Below, piece by piece: positions 1 through 7,314 of a stretch of 10,542 nucleotides of DNA. The stretch comes from JAPUDS01 sp050258575. GTDB lineage: Bacteria > Patescibacteriota > Saccharimonadia > Saccharimonadales > Saccharimonadaceae. The position numbers and the translations under genes are program-made. The stretch is from assembly GCA_050258575.1 (NCBI GenBank), contig JBLMYZ010000021.1, positions 1 to 10,542 on the forward strand, read 5' to 3'. The notes below the pieces were generated by a model that did no database searches, was not told the origin of the DNA, and saw only the letters and a program-made list of their open reading frames with translations. Position 1 is the first letter of the stretch; every line of letters begins with the position of its first letter.

Positions 1-1487
1 GGTTTGCCCGTACCGATTGTCGTATCGATATCTTCTATCGTCATGCCCGAAACCCGCAGCTGATACACGCCGGCTTCATTTTTGTCCGTACTGTAGAGTA
101 GTTTGCCGTCGTCGTTGAGCGTCACCGGGAAGTTCCAGAGCGTGTTCGTGATCACTTGCTGGTTGTCGCCGTTAAAGTCAACCATACGCAGTTTGTTGTC
201 AGCAACAGATATAAGATTGCTTTCATCCAGCCACTGCGGCGACACCGCCTCGTCGCCAGGCGCGCCCGGCAGATTGATGCGCGAAGTCTCGTTGAGCTCA
301 ATATCGTAGGTCATAAACTGACGGCTCGTTCCAGCGATCACAAACCGCCCAACTGAAGAAATATCGAGCCACTTAATGTCGCCGCCATCATGACGTTGGT
401 TGGTCGTTTTTACCATCTCGCCAGCTTCTTTGCGATGCGGGTTCTGGTAGACATAAAGCTGATTGCCGCGCGCCACCGCAAGATACCGGTTGTTGTAGTA
501 CGTTGTCAGATCGATAAGCAGCGGCAACGTTTCGTCGTAGTCGACTACTTCAGTGACTTTGTTGTCAACGATCACTCCGGCGCGGTAGCGTTTGTCGATG
601 TGCCGTACAAACGCTATGTCGGTATCGCCGTAGAGTTTCATACTCACCACGTCCTTGACGATCGGATCGGTGAGCGTACCGGCATTTAGGTCGTATTTGC
701 GGAGATTTCCGGTGTCGAAACCGTAAAACAGGTTTTCGGTAGAAAAGTGCATGTCTTGAATCGGTACACCGAACTTCGTTGTTAAGTTAACAACATTTTC
801 CGGATCAGTTCTGTCGAGTCGGATAAATTCGGTTTTGTCGCCGTAAGTGTGTTTAACAAGCACGTAGCGCGAGCCAAAGTTCCACTCGCTCAGCTGAAAA
901 GTGTCCATCGCGCCCGCCTCATGTGTTAAAAATTGTTCAGCGATAGTAAACGTCGTATAGGCCAGTTGTTGAGAGTTGCGAATATCGACGAGCTCAAACT
1001 CAGGTTTATCGGCGTTTGGCAATACCCATATCCAGTCGTGATCGGGTGACGGGAGTGTTTGCGCCATCTTGGGGTATTCTTTGACGACGCGTGTCTGTAT
1101 GTCGAGCGGTACGAGACGGGCATAGTTGAGCCAACGAACTTCGCCAGGCTGTAACGTAAAGTTTTTAGACCACTCGCGGTAGTCTTCTTTTTGAATCTTC
1201 ACCGTATGCGCCCCGGCATCAACGCTGCGTTTTCCAGGGGTATTAAAGTTGAGACGCTGTCCGTCGAGCACGATATAAGCGTTCGCCGGCTGAGAGACAA
1301 ACTGAATCAGCGCGCCCTGGCTAACTTTATTTTGCAGAAAATCAAACCGATAACCCATCACGAGGGCTATACAAACAGCCGAAATCGCTACCACTGCTAT
1401 GGTCATGAGAGTATATGTCACCACCAGCTTCATGTGGCGGCGTTTTTTGACTTTTGCAAACTCATATTGCTGCGTGTATGGATCCAT
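1..1487 (-). CDS. PEGA-domain, membrane-anchored beta-propeller-like surface protein (3' end outside window)
   Basis: Read by translating the reverse strand from the ATG at 1487-1485; it is open for 495 codons to the left edge, so the C-terminus is missing. The start is the first possible one, because an in-frame TAA lies just upstream. A short cytoplasmic N-terminus with a KVKKRR stretch (12-17) precedes one TM helix at about 20-44, then 'GYRFDF'. Residues about 57-127 fit the PEGA fold: 'SQPANAYIVLDGQ', 'TPGKRSVDAGAHTVKI' and 'DYREWSKNFTLQPGE' match the family pattern S-P-x-A-x-V-x-(I/L)-D-G ... pG-x-H-x-V. The rest (about 140-495) reads as repeated short beta-strands of propeller type (for example 'SPDHDWIWVLPNADKP', 'SPQWLDESNLISVADNKL'). 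PEGA domains are common in cell-surface proteins, so an outward orientation and a structural or binding role are inferred. It is divergent from the 1652 gene, and no clear Shine-Dalgarno is visible. Family call is fairly sure; specific function unknown. Confidence 0.85.
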   Translation of the reverse strand, partial: MDPYTQQYEFAKVKKRRHMKLVVTYTLMTIAVVAISAVCIALVMGYRFDFLQNKVSQGALIQFVSQPANAYIVLDGQRLNFNTPGKRSVDAGAHTVKIQKEDYREWSKNFTLQPGEVRWLNYARLVPLDIQTRVVKEYPKMAQTLPSPDHDWIWVLPNADKPEFELVDIRNSQQLAYTTFTIAEQFLTHEAGAMDTFQLSEWNFGSRYVLVKHTYGDKTEFIRLDRTDPENVVNLTTKFGVPIQDMHFSTENLFYGFDTGNLRKYDLNAGTLTDPIVKDVVSMKLYGDTDIAFVRHIDKRYRAGVIVDNKVTEVVDYDETLPLLIDLTTYYNNRYLAVARGNQLYVYQNPHRKEAGEMVKTTNQRHDGGDIKWLDISSVGRFVIAGTSRQFMTYDIELNETSRINLPGAPGDEAVSPQWLDESNLISVADNKLRMVDFNGDNQQVITNTLWNFPVTLNDDGKLLYSTDKNEAGVYQLRVSGMTIEDIDTTIGTGK

Positions 1488-1530
1488 CTGGTTGTATACT
1501 TTCTGTCGTTTTTACATGTCGTTACACAAA

Positions 1531-1561
1531 ATTATACCAGCATTTGCACGGTTTGTGTCAA
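1531..1561 (-). promoter_or_regulatory. Promoter of the PEGA-protein gene
   Basis: On the reverse strand, TTGACA (1561-1556) is followed by a 19-base spacer and TATAAT (1536-1531). The -10 box is preceded by TGG, giving an extended -10 (TGnTATAAT) that could compensate for the long spacer. A start about 7 bases downstream would leave a leader of roughly 37 nt before the ATG at 1487. Confidence 0.7.
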
Positions 1562-1568
1562 TAACCAC

Positions 1569-1597
1569 TTGCGCTTTGCGTGCATGCGTTTTATGAT
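1569..1597 (+). promoter_or_regulatory. Probable promoter of the DUF4367-like gene
   Basis: TTGCGC (1569-1574) and TATGAT (1592-1597) are separated by 17 bases. This predicts a start near 1604 and a leader of about 48 nt before the ATG at 1652. Its -35 lies only 7 bases from the -35 of the divergent promoter, so the two are back to back. The hexamers are imperfect, so the call is moderate. Confidence 0.45.
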
Positions 1598-1651
1598 AGA
1601 AATGACTCGAATATATCAAGAACTATCACCAAAACTACAGAGATTTATTAT

Positions 1652-2680
1652 ATGGGGAAGCAGCGAACAATCGTACTCAACGGCGTACATTATGACATGA
1701 CCACCGGTCAGCGTATTCAAGATACGACAGCGGAAGCCGCAGAGAAACAGTCCATAGAAACACCGGCTGGTGCCGCTCGTCGCACTCATACCAAAGCCGC
1801 GAGTGCTGCCTCTGCTCACCATACCCGCCAAAAAAGCACGACGCTCAAACGCTCCTATATACAGGCGCCAACGAAAAAAACACCGACAGCACGTACCACA
1901 CACCGAACGGCGGGTCGGGTGGCGCGCAGCGACAAGATCGTCCGGTTTGCACCACACCCAAAACCGTTGTCGCAAAAACAACGGGTTGATGGTTTTATCC
2001 CTGTGAAACACGTCGAACACGCCGCGCCGTCCGCGCGCGCTACCGCACTACGCCAAAAAACCGCGGTTCGTGCCGCCGCCCCGACCGCTCTGAGTGCCGC
2101 CGACATCAAACGAGGACTGCTCGCCGCTTCGGAACAGCACCCTGCACAAGCACCAGCTCGCCCGAGCACCTTGCAGCGAGCGGCCGCGTCTACTAAACAT
2201 ACTGCGAAAAAGTCCAAAAAGCCGCTGGGGACCAGAAAACTCATCACCATCTGCCTGATCGTCGCCCTGTTTGGCGGCTACCTTACCTATATCAATATGC
2301 CTGGTTTGTCGACTCGTATCGCCGCGGCGCAGGCTGGCGTCAACGGTTCGTACCCTGACTATCGACCGGACGGATACAGGTTTGATGGTCCGGTATCGTT
2401 TCGTCCCGGGGAAATATTCATGAAATTTACCGGCAACGGCGGCAGCGGTGACTACACCATCACCCAAAAACAAAGCGGCTGGAACTCAGTGGCGGTACTC
2501 GACAACCTTGTCGCCAAAGAGTCGCGCGGCAAATACAACATCACCTCTGAGGGCGGCGTGACGATCTACACCTACGACAGCAAGGCAGTTTGGTCGAACG
2601 GCGGCGTTCTCTACACTATCGACAGCTCCAATGCACCGCTCGCCAACGATCAACTCATCCGCATCGCCAGCTCACTCTAG
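1652..2680 (+). CDS. Single-pass membrane protein with long basic cytoplasmic region and DUF4367-like external domain
   Basis: The start is set at ATG 1652 (342 aa). An upstream in-frame TTG at 1580 would overlap the promoter -10 and add a non-homologous-looking stretch. The protein opens with 'RTIVLNGVHYDMTTGQRI', reminiscent of an N-terminal signature in CPR membrane proteins (recalled, not searched). Residues about 25-190 are low in hydrophobics and very rich in Ala, Lys, Arg, Thr and His, probably disordered. One TM helix lies at about 197-216, after 'KKSKKPLGTRK', so positive-inside places the tail in the cytoplasm. The external C-terminal part (217-342) ends with 'WSNGGVLYTIDS' and 'NDQLIRIASSL', the W-x-x-x-G-x-x-Y-x-(I/L) ... 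L-I-x-I-A-x-S-(L/I) pattern of DUF4367-type domains found in Firmicutes anti-sigma and cell-envelope proteins. No sigma-factor gene is adjacent. It lies 29 nt upstream of gltX, which has its own promoter. Specific function is unknown. Confidence 0.8.
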   Translation: MGKQRTIVLNGVHYDMTTGQRIQDTTAEAAEKQSIETPAGAARRTHTKAASAASAHHTRQKSTTLKRSYIQAPTKKTPTARTTHRTAGRVARSDKIVRFAPHPKPLSQKQRVDGFIPVKHVEHAAPSARATALRQKTAVRAAAPTALSAADIKRGLLAASEQHPAQAPARPSTLQRAAASTKHTAKKSKKPLGTRKLITICLIVALFGGYLTYINMPGLSTRIAAAQAGVNGSYPDYRPDGYRFDGPVSFRPGEIFMKFTGNGGSGDYTITQKQSGWNSVAVLDNLVAKESRGKYNITSEGGVTIYTYDSKAVWSNGGVLYTIDSSNAPLANDQLIRIASSL

Positions 2681-2691
2681 TCGGTACAATC

Positions 2692-2700
2692 TGCTATAAT
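2692..2700 (+). promoter_or_regulatory. Extended -10 promoter of gltX, near-leaderless
   Basis: TGCTATAAT is a full extended -10 consensus. No good -35 is seen 16-18 bases upstream. Only nine bases separate the box from the ATG at 2710, so transcription should start 1-4 nt before the start codon. No Shine-Dalgarno is present. Confidence 0.7.
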
Positions 2701-2709
2701 AGCTTTACT

Positions 2710-4146
2710 ATGACAGAGGTTCGTACTCGTTTTGCACCCAGTCCGACCGGCTATATACATGTCGGCAACGTTCGTGCAGCGTTGTTCCCGTATCTGTTAG
2801 CGAAACAGCAGGGCGGGAAGTTTATTTTGCGAATAGAAGACACTGACCAAGCGCGTTTTGTTGAAGGCGCCGAGGACCTTATACTCGACACCCTCGAGTG
2901 GCTGGGGATCGACTGGGACGAAGGACCGCGAAAGGGCGGTGACTTTGGGCCATATATCCAGAGCGAACGACGCGACATGTATAAAAAGTGGGCCCAAAAA
3001 CTCGTCGACAAAGGGCTCGCCTACGCTGACCCGTATTCGCCGGAACAGGTTCAGGGCTTCCGCGAAGAAGCGATCGCCAACAAAGAACCGTTTTTATACC
3101 GTAACCACCGACCGGAGATGCCGCCCGTGTGGGACGGCTCACAACCACTCCGTTTTAAAGTAACGAACATCAAACGCTACGAATGGCACGACCCGATCAT
3201 GGGAGATCTCAGTGCTGGCCCAGAGGTGCTCGACGATTTTATCCTGATCAAAGCCGACGGGCTACCAACCTACAACTTCGCCCATATCGTTGACGACTCC
3301 GAGATGGGTGTGACGCATGTTATCCGCGGGCTCGAATATATCTCGAGCATTCCTCGTTATCTCAGCCTCTACGAAGCCCTTGGACTCGACGTACCGGTGC
3401 TCGCCTGTATGCCACACATCATGGCGCCAGATGGTAAGAAAAAGCTTGGCAAACGCGACGGGGCAAAGAGCGTCACTGACTACCGAACCGACGGCATCCT
3501 GCCAGAGGCTATGCTCAACTTTCTCGCTAGCATGGGTTGGAACGACGGTACCGAACAGGAAATATTTTCAAAAGACGAGCTGATAGAAAAGTTCAGCCTG
3601 GAACGAGTCCAGCGCAGCGGCGCACGTTTCGACGAACAACGACTGCTCTGGATGAACGGCTACTGGATCCGCAGCCTAACGCTCGACGATCTGTCTGGGC
3701 GGACTGTTAACTACTGGCCAGAGGAGGCTCGTACTGCATCGACCGACATGAAACAGCAGATTCTCAGACTCGTCCAGGACCGTCTCAAGACACTGGCTGA
3801 GTTGCCCATGATGACTCGTTATTTTTTCAGCCAACCGACCGTCCGTTCAGAGCTTATCACCAGCAACAAACAGCTCAAAAAACTGTCTGCCGACGAACGA
3901 ACCGCACTCTTGAAACAAGCCTATGACACTCTCGCGGCGCTAGGCAGCTGGGACAGTGACGCTGTTCAGCAAACTCTCAACCATCTACTCGAAACAACCG
4001 GCCAAAAACCTGGTGTTCTGTTTAGTCTTATCCGTATCGTTACTACTTGGGCGCCGTTTAGCCCGCAGCTGAGCGACACACTGGCACTCCTCGGCCGCGA
4101 CACAACCCTGGCGAGAATAGCGCAAGCGATTGAACTGCGCGTGTAA
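2710..4146 (+). CDS. gltX: Glutamyl-tRNA synthetase (GluRS)
   Basis: A class I aminoacyl-tRNA synthetase of 478 aa, close to the usual bacterial GluRS length, charging tRNA-Glu with glutamate in the cytoplasm. The start at ATG 2710 gives the canonical N-terminus 'VRTRFAPSPTGYIHVGNVR'. The HIGH signature appears as H17-V-G-N20. The second ATP-binding signature (KMSKS) is K245-L-G-K-R249. Between them lie 'GPYIQSERRDMY', the family block 'DGLPTYNFAHIVDD' and 'VTHVIRGLEYISSIPRYLSLYEALG'. The usual RGxEHLxNTPxQ wording is altered to RGLEYISSIPRY, a divergent form that I associate with CPR lineages. No cysteine cluster is seen near 'AYADPYSPEQ', so the zinc site of some GluRS is absent. The C-terminal anticodon-binding half (about 320-478) is helical and complete. 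A tRNA-Glu(CTC) gene lies about 3.2 kb downstream. Discriminating versus non-discriminating specificity cannot be read from the sequence. Confidence 0.96.
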   Translation: MTEVRTRFAPSPTGYIHVGNVRAALFPYLLAKQQGGKFILRIEDTDQARFVEGAEDLILDTLEWLGIDWDEGPRKGGDFGPYIQSERRDMYKKWAQKLVDKGLAYADPYSPEQVQGFREEAIANKEPFLYRNHRPEMPPVWDGSQPLRFKVTNIKRYEWHDPIMGDLSAGPEVLDDFILIKADGLPTYNFAHIVDDSEMGVTHVIRGLEYISSIPRYLSLYEALGLDVPVLACMPHIMAPDGKKKLGKRDGAKSVTDYRTDGILPEAMLNFLASMGWNDGTEQEIFSKDELIEKFSLERVQRSGARFDEQRLLWMNGYWIRSLTLDDLSGRTVNYWPEEARTASTDMKQQILRLVQDRLKTLAELPMMTRYFFSQPTVRSELITSNKQLKKLSADERTALLKQAYDTLAALGSWDSDAVQQTLNHLLETTGQKPGVLFSLIRIVTTWAPFSPQLSDTLALLGRDTTLARIAQAIELRV

Positions 4147-4149
4147 CCT

Positions 4150-4179
4150 TTGTATAGTGCTCGTGCTTTTTGCTATACT
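4150..4179 (+). promoter_or_regulatory. Promoter of the DUF3048-HK-RR operon, apparently leaderless
   Basis: TTGTAT (4150-4155), an 18-base spacer and TATACT (4174-4179) preceded by TGC form an extended -10 promoter. The ATG at 4186 begins seven bases after the end of the -10, so the predicted +1 coincides with the A of the ATG. No Shine-Dalgarno is seen. Confidence 0.65.
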
Positions 4180-4185
4180 AACTAT

Positions 4186-5361
4186 ATGTTCGATCATGAC
4201 CAGCGTCTGCGCGAGGCTCTCACTGTTGAAAACCAGGAAGTCGTCGACGCCGCAGCCGATACGCCGGCTCAAAAAGGCGGAAAACCACCGCGAAATCCGT
4301 TCAAGCGGCGGTTTCATCGTGTCAACGAACCATCGAAACGCGGAAAATTATATTTCTATATTGCGATTGGCTTGCTCATAGCCGTCGGCGGCGGGCTACT
4401 GCTCTGGATCAACTCGCTTGGGTTAGATTTTGGCGTCGGCAACTCCGAAGCTCCGGCAAAAAAACCGCCTGTTCACTGGTACTCACCGCTGAGCGGCGTC
4501 GAAGTCGCTGACGAAGCCACAACCAAACGACCGGTCACGGCAGTCATGATCGAAAACAGCCCCGACGCACGACCGCAGTCCGGCCTCGCTGATGCCGAGG
4601 TGGTGTTCGAAGCCGTTGCCGAAGGCGGTATTACGCGGTTTATCGCCCTCTACCAGACAAGCCGCCCCGAGCTTATTGGACCAGTCCGTAGCCTCAGGCC
4701 ATACTACGCCGACTGGGCCGCTGGGTTTGACCCGAGTGTTGCGCACGTCGGCGGCAGCCCCGAAGCACTAACCATGATCCGTTCCGGCAACTACGGTGTC
4801 GATATTGACCAGTTTTTCAACGCCGGCAACTACTGGCGGGCTAGCGACCGCGTTGCGCCGCACAACGTCTACACGAACAGCGAAAAGCTTGACGAGCTGG
4901 TGGCGGCCAAAGGTAAAACAACCAGTACCTACACTTTTTCACCCCGTGTCAACGAGAAAAAAGTCGACCCGCCAGCTCTGTCGCACATTGACGTCAACGT
5001 CTCCAGTGGTATTTTTAACGTCAGTTACGACTACGACACCGCCACCAACTCCTACCACCGCCGCCAGGGCGGGGAAGCACACACGGACCGCGAAAAAGGC
5101 CAAATCGCACCGAAAGTCGTTGTTGTCATGAAAACAAACATCTCGCTCAGCGCTGACGGCCAGCACATGGTGATCGCAACAAGCGGTTCGGGCACGGCGT
5201 ATGTTTTTCAAAATGGAACTGTCACCGAAGGAACGTGGAGCAAAGCCGGCCCGCGCGAGCAGTTATTTTTCAAAGATGTCGCCGGCAAAGATATCCCTCT
5301 CGTACGCGGACAGACCTGGATAACAACTATTGACAACGCTCGCAGTGTCACATGGCAGTAA
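4186..5361 (+). CDS. DUF3048 (YerB-like) membrane-anchored extracytoplasmic protein
   Basis: The start at ATG 4186 (391 aa) is preferred to an in-frame TTG at 4150, which lies in the promoter. Residues 1-54 are charged and cytoplasmic, with a basic segment ('KRRFHRVNEPSKRGK') just before one TM helix at about 55-75. There is no lipobox, unlike the lipoprotein YerB of Bacillus. The external part begins at about residue 97 with 'HWYSPLSGVEV' and carries the DUF3048 hallmarks 'RPVTAVMIENSPDARPQSGL', 'GGITRFIALY', G165-P-V-R-S-L-R-P-Y-Y and 'VAPHNVYT' (His226). The C-terminal DUF3048 half (about 290-391) is present, with 'YVFQNGTVTEGTWSK' and 'LVRGQTWITTID'. The biochemical role of the family is unclear; YerB is known as a partner of PcrA helicase in B. 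subtilis, which may not apply here. It overlaps the kinase start by 10 nt, implying translational coupling. The family call is strong. Confidence 0.92.
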   Translation: MFDHDQRLREALTVENQEVVDAAADTPAQKGGKPPRNPFKRRFHRVNEPSKRGKLYFYIAIGLLIAVGGGLLLWINSLGLDFGVGNSEAPAKKPPVHWYSPLSGVEVADEATTKRPVTAVMIENSPDARPQSGLADAEVVFEAVAEGGITRFIALYQTSRPELIGPVRSLRPYYADWAAGFDPSVAHVGGSPEALTMIRSGNYGVDIDQFFNAGNYWRASDRVAPHNVYTNSEKLDELVAAKGKTTSTYTFSPRVNEKKVDPPALSHIDVNVSSGIFNVSYDYDTATNSYHRRQGGEAHTDREKGQIAPKVVVVMKTNISLSADGQHMVIATSGSGTAYVFQNGTVTEGTWSKAGPREQLFFKDVAGKDIPLVRGQTWITTIDNARSVTWQ

Positions 5362-6851
5362 ATATTGACCTTTTTTATCGTAACCACGTCCGGCGCGTTC
5401 GGACGGCTTACCTGGTGGTGTTTGGCCTTGTAATCCCTCTATTGTTTCTCGTTGGGGCGTGGCTACTCAAAGTTGACATCTACGTGGCCGGGGTGATTGC
5501 ACTGTTCCTGCTAGTGCTCCAAGTTGTTGCGCTGCAACCAATTTTTCGCTACGCTATGCGGCCGATCGACACGATCGTTCGTGCTGTGAAAGAAACTGCC
5601 GAAAACCAGGAGTACTCGGCGGCCGATGTACAACATATCGGCAACGGCCAGCTCGGCAACGTCGTCAACGCGATCCACATGCTCCGGCAGGAAAGCATCG
5701 ACGCGCACAGCGAAGCCAAAGACCTCGGTGTCCTGGCAGAGCGGCTCGACCGGCTACCGGTTGGGGTGATTATCCTCGACGGCGAGCGTAATATCGTGTA
5801 CCACAACAAACTCGCACCAGTTCGCGAGGACACGTCGGGAAAAACCTACGTCCAACTGCTGTTTGACCAGCAAAACTCGCTCGAAAGTTGGCTTAACGAC
5901 GTGCAAGACAAAAGTATTCGCGAAACACACCTCTGGACGCGTATCCAGAACGCGCTGCCAGACCAGACAGAGCGCAGTGTGTATGACGTACTGGCGGAGT
6001 TCGACAACTCTACTGTCAACACGCAGATCACCCTGATCACTATCGACCGAACCAACCACTACCACGCTGATGAGGAAAATATGGACTTTATCGCTCTTGC
6101 GGCGCACGAGCTGCGCGGGCCGATCACTGTGATTCGCGGTTCGCTCGATATTCTTGAGGACGAAGTTCGTCCGAAACTCGACAGCGAACAGATCCAACTG
6201 TTCGAGCGCCTCACGGTGTCAGCGTCGCGCCTGTCGGGTTATATCAACAACATTTTGAACGTATCACGGTTTGATCGTCGCCACATGCAGCTCCACCTCG
6301 CCGAGGACAGCCTACAGAGTATCTACGCCACCATCGCCCGCGACCTCGAGCTCCGCGCTTCGACGCAGCGCCGCAAAATGGTCGTCAACATCCCAGACAA
6401 CCTGCCATCTGTCGCTGCCGACCGCAACAGTATTTCTGAGGTCATTTCAAACCTGGTTGACAACGCTATCAAATATTCACCGGTAAACGGCGAGATTCTC
6501 GTCACTGCTACGGCCGAACTTGACCGTGTCACGATGTCCGTGCAAGACTTCGGAATCGGCATGCCACCCTCTGTTGTCGGGCAACTTTTCAACCGTTTCT
6601 ACCGCTCACATCGCTCGCGTCAAACCGTGTCAGGTACCGGGCTTGGACTATATATTTCCAAGGCTATTATTGACTCGCACGGCGGCACGATCGGTGTCGT
6701 GTCGAAAGAAGGCAGCGGTAGTACTTTCACCTTTTCATTGCCGACCTACGCCGTCATGGCTGACAAATTAGCCGTGAATAATAGCTCAAATCAGGGTATT
6801 ATAGATACAGGAGAAGGCTGGATAAAAAACCATGCCATGTACAAAGGATAA
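5352..6851 (+). CDS. PAS-containing membrane sensor histidine kinase
   Basis: 499 aa. It autophosphorylates on His and passes phosphate to a response regulator, presumably the one 3 nt downstream. Two TM helices (about 19-39 and 43-62) are separated by only a few residues, so there is almost no external sensor loop. A HAMP-like linker follows (from about 70, 'RPIDTIVRAVKE'), then a PAS-like region at about 130-240 ('LPVGVIILDGERNIVYHN'). The DHp helix carries the H-box 'FIALAAHELRGPITVIRG' with His252. The ATPase domain has the N-box 'NLVDNAIKYSP' (Asn371), G1 'DFGIGMP' (Asp399), F-box 'LFNRFYRS' and G2 'GTGLGLYISK' (428-437), all intact. Start ATG 5352 lies inside the end of the DUF3048 gene without a Shine-Dalgarno, so translation is probably coupled. 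Sensing is probably within the membrane or through the cytoplasmic PAS domain; the ligand is unknown. A poorly conserved tail of about 25 residues follows the catalytic core. Confidence 0.95.
   Translation: MAVNIDLFYRNHVRRVRTAYLVVFGLVIPLLFLVGAWLLKVDIYVAGVIALFLLVLQVVALQPIFRYAMRPIDTIVRAVKETAENQEYSAADVQHIGNGQLGNVVNAIHMLRQESIDAHSEAKDLGVLAERLDRLPVGVIILDGERNIVYHNKLAPVREDTSGKTYVQLLFDQQNSLESWLNDVQDKSIRETHLWTRIQNALPDQTERSVYDVLAEFDNSTVNTQITLITIDRTNHYHADEENMDFIALAAHELRGPITVIRGSLDILEDEVRPKLDSEQIQLFERLTVSASRLSGYINNILNVSRFDRRHMQLHLAEDSLQSIYATIARDLELRASTQRRKMVVNIPDNLPSVAADRNSISEVISNLVDNAIKYSPVNGEILVTATAELDRVTMSVQDFGIGMPPSVVGQLFNRFYRSHRSRQTVSGTGLGLYISKAIIDSHGGTIGVVSKEGSGSTFTFSLPTYAVMADKLAVNNSSNQGIIDTGEGWIKNHAMYKG
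6843..6848 (+). promoter_or_regulatory. Shine-Dalgarno of the response-regulator gene
   Basis: AAAGGA lies 6 bases before ATG 6855, inside the last codons of the kinase gene. It fixes the regulator start and shows that the host ribosome does use Shine-Dalgarno pairing, in contrast with the leaderless gltX and DUF3048 genes. Confidence 0.7.
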
Positions 6852-6854
6852 CGA

Positions 6855-7247
6855 ATGAACGAAAACGCCATACGCAGCATACTTATCATCGAAGACGACA
6901 TGTTTATAGGGGAGATGTACGTCCGTAGCCTCAAAAAAGCCGGCTACGAAGTCGACTGGGTAACAACCGGTACGACTGGCTATTCCATGGCGATCGCTCG
7001 CGTATACGACCTCATCTTGCTCGACATCATGCTACCAGAAAAACAGGGCGGGGATGTGCTAAAATTGCTGCGCAGCGGTGACATCGACAACGTGCCGAAC
7101 AGTCGTATTATCATTTTGACCAACTTCGACCAAGACGAAAAAACGCGCGAAGATATGGAAAAACAGGTCGACGGCTACCTCATAAAGGCCGACATCACGC
7201 CGCACCGGCTCCTAGAAATCATCGGTCAACTCAAACGAATCGACTAG
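6855..7247 (+). CDS. Single-domain response regulator (receiver only)
   Basis: 130 aa, just the length of one REC domain. The acidic pocket is E13-D14-D15 ('LIIEDD'), the phospho-acceptor is Asp57 ('DLILLDIMLPE'), the switch threonine is Thr89 ('IIILTNF') and the conserved lysine is Lys111 ('GYLIKAD'). All catalytic residues are intact. No DNA-binding or other output domain follows; the stop comes soon after the last helix ('EIIGQLKRID'). It is separated from the kinase by 3 nt and is therefore its likely cognate partner. As a stand-alone receiver it must act by protein-protein interaction (CheY/Spo0F style) or feed a phosphorelay whose later members are not in this window. Such receivers also occur beside type IV pilus and motility genes, but none are seen here. 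Confidence 0.95.
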   Translation: MNENAIRSILIIEDDMFIGEMYVRSLKKAGYEVDWVTTGTTGYSMAIARVYDLILLDIMLPEKQGGDVLKLLRSGDIDNVPNSRIIILTNFDQDEKTREDMEKQVDGYLIKADITPHRLLEIIGQLKRID

Positions 7248-7270
7248 TACGCGCATTTTGACTAGACACA

Positions 7271-7305
7271 CCGCCTCTGTTTTGCTACAGTTGAGGGTGG
7301 CTTTT
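7271..7305 (+). terminator. Possible terminator after the DUF3048-HK-RR operon
   Basis: The strand can fold with CCGCCTC pairing to GAGGGTGG (one bulge, one G-U), with an inner CTGT/ACAG stem, followed by CTTTT. The stem is imperfect and overlaps the putative tRNA promoter, so this is a weak call. Confidence 0.35.
7283..7291 (+). promoter_or_regulatory. Possible extended -10 of the tRNA-Glu gene
   Basis: TGCTACAGT resembles the TGCTATAAT and TGCTATACT boxes of gltX and the DUF3048 gene. It would start transcription about 17 nt before the tRNA. A TTGACT at 7258-7263 is 22 bases upstream of the hexamer, too far for a normal -35. The tRNA could instead be co-transcribed with the operon. Confidence 0.35.
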
Positions 7306-7314
7306 GTCCGCCCT

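Noticed and set aside
1191..1700. 169-aa open frame on the plus strand, and other frames on the plus strand across 103-689
   Set aside because: They run antisense to the continuous 495-codon PEGA/propeller frame, have no recognisable domain, and their sequences look like shadow translations.
1616..2473. Three overlapping minus-strand open frames of 131-141 aa
   Set aside because: They are antisense to the basic Ala/Arg/Lys-rich region of the DUF4367-like gene; the skewed GC-rich codons there suppress stops on the other strand.
5754..6197. 147-aa minus-strand open frame inside the kinase gene
   Set aside because: The kinase reading frame here contains the PAS and H-box motifs, and the antisense product shows no domain or start signal.
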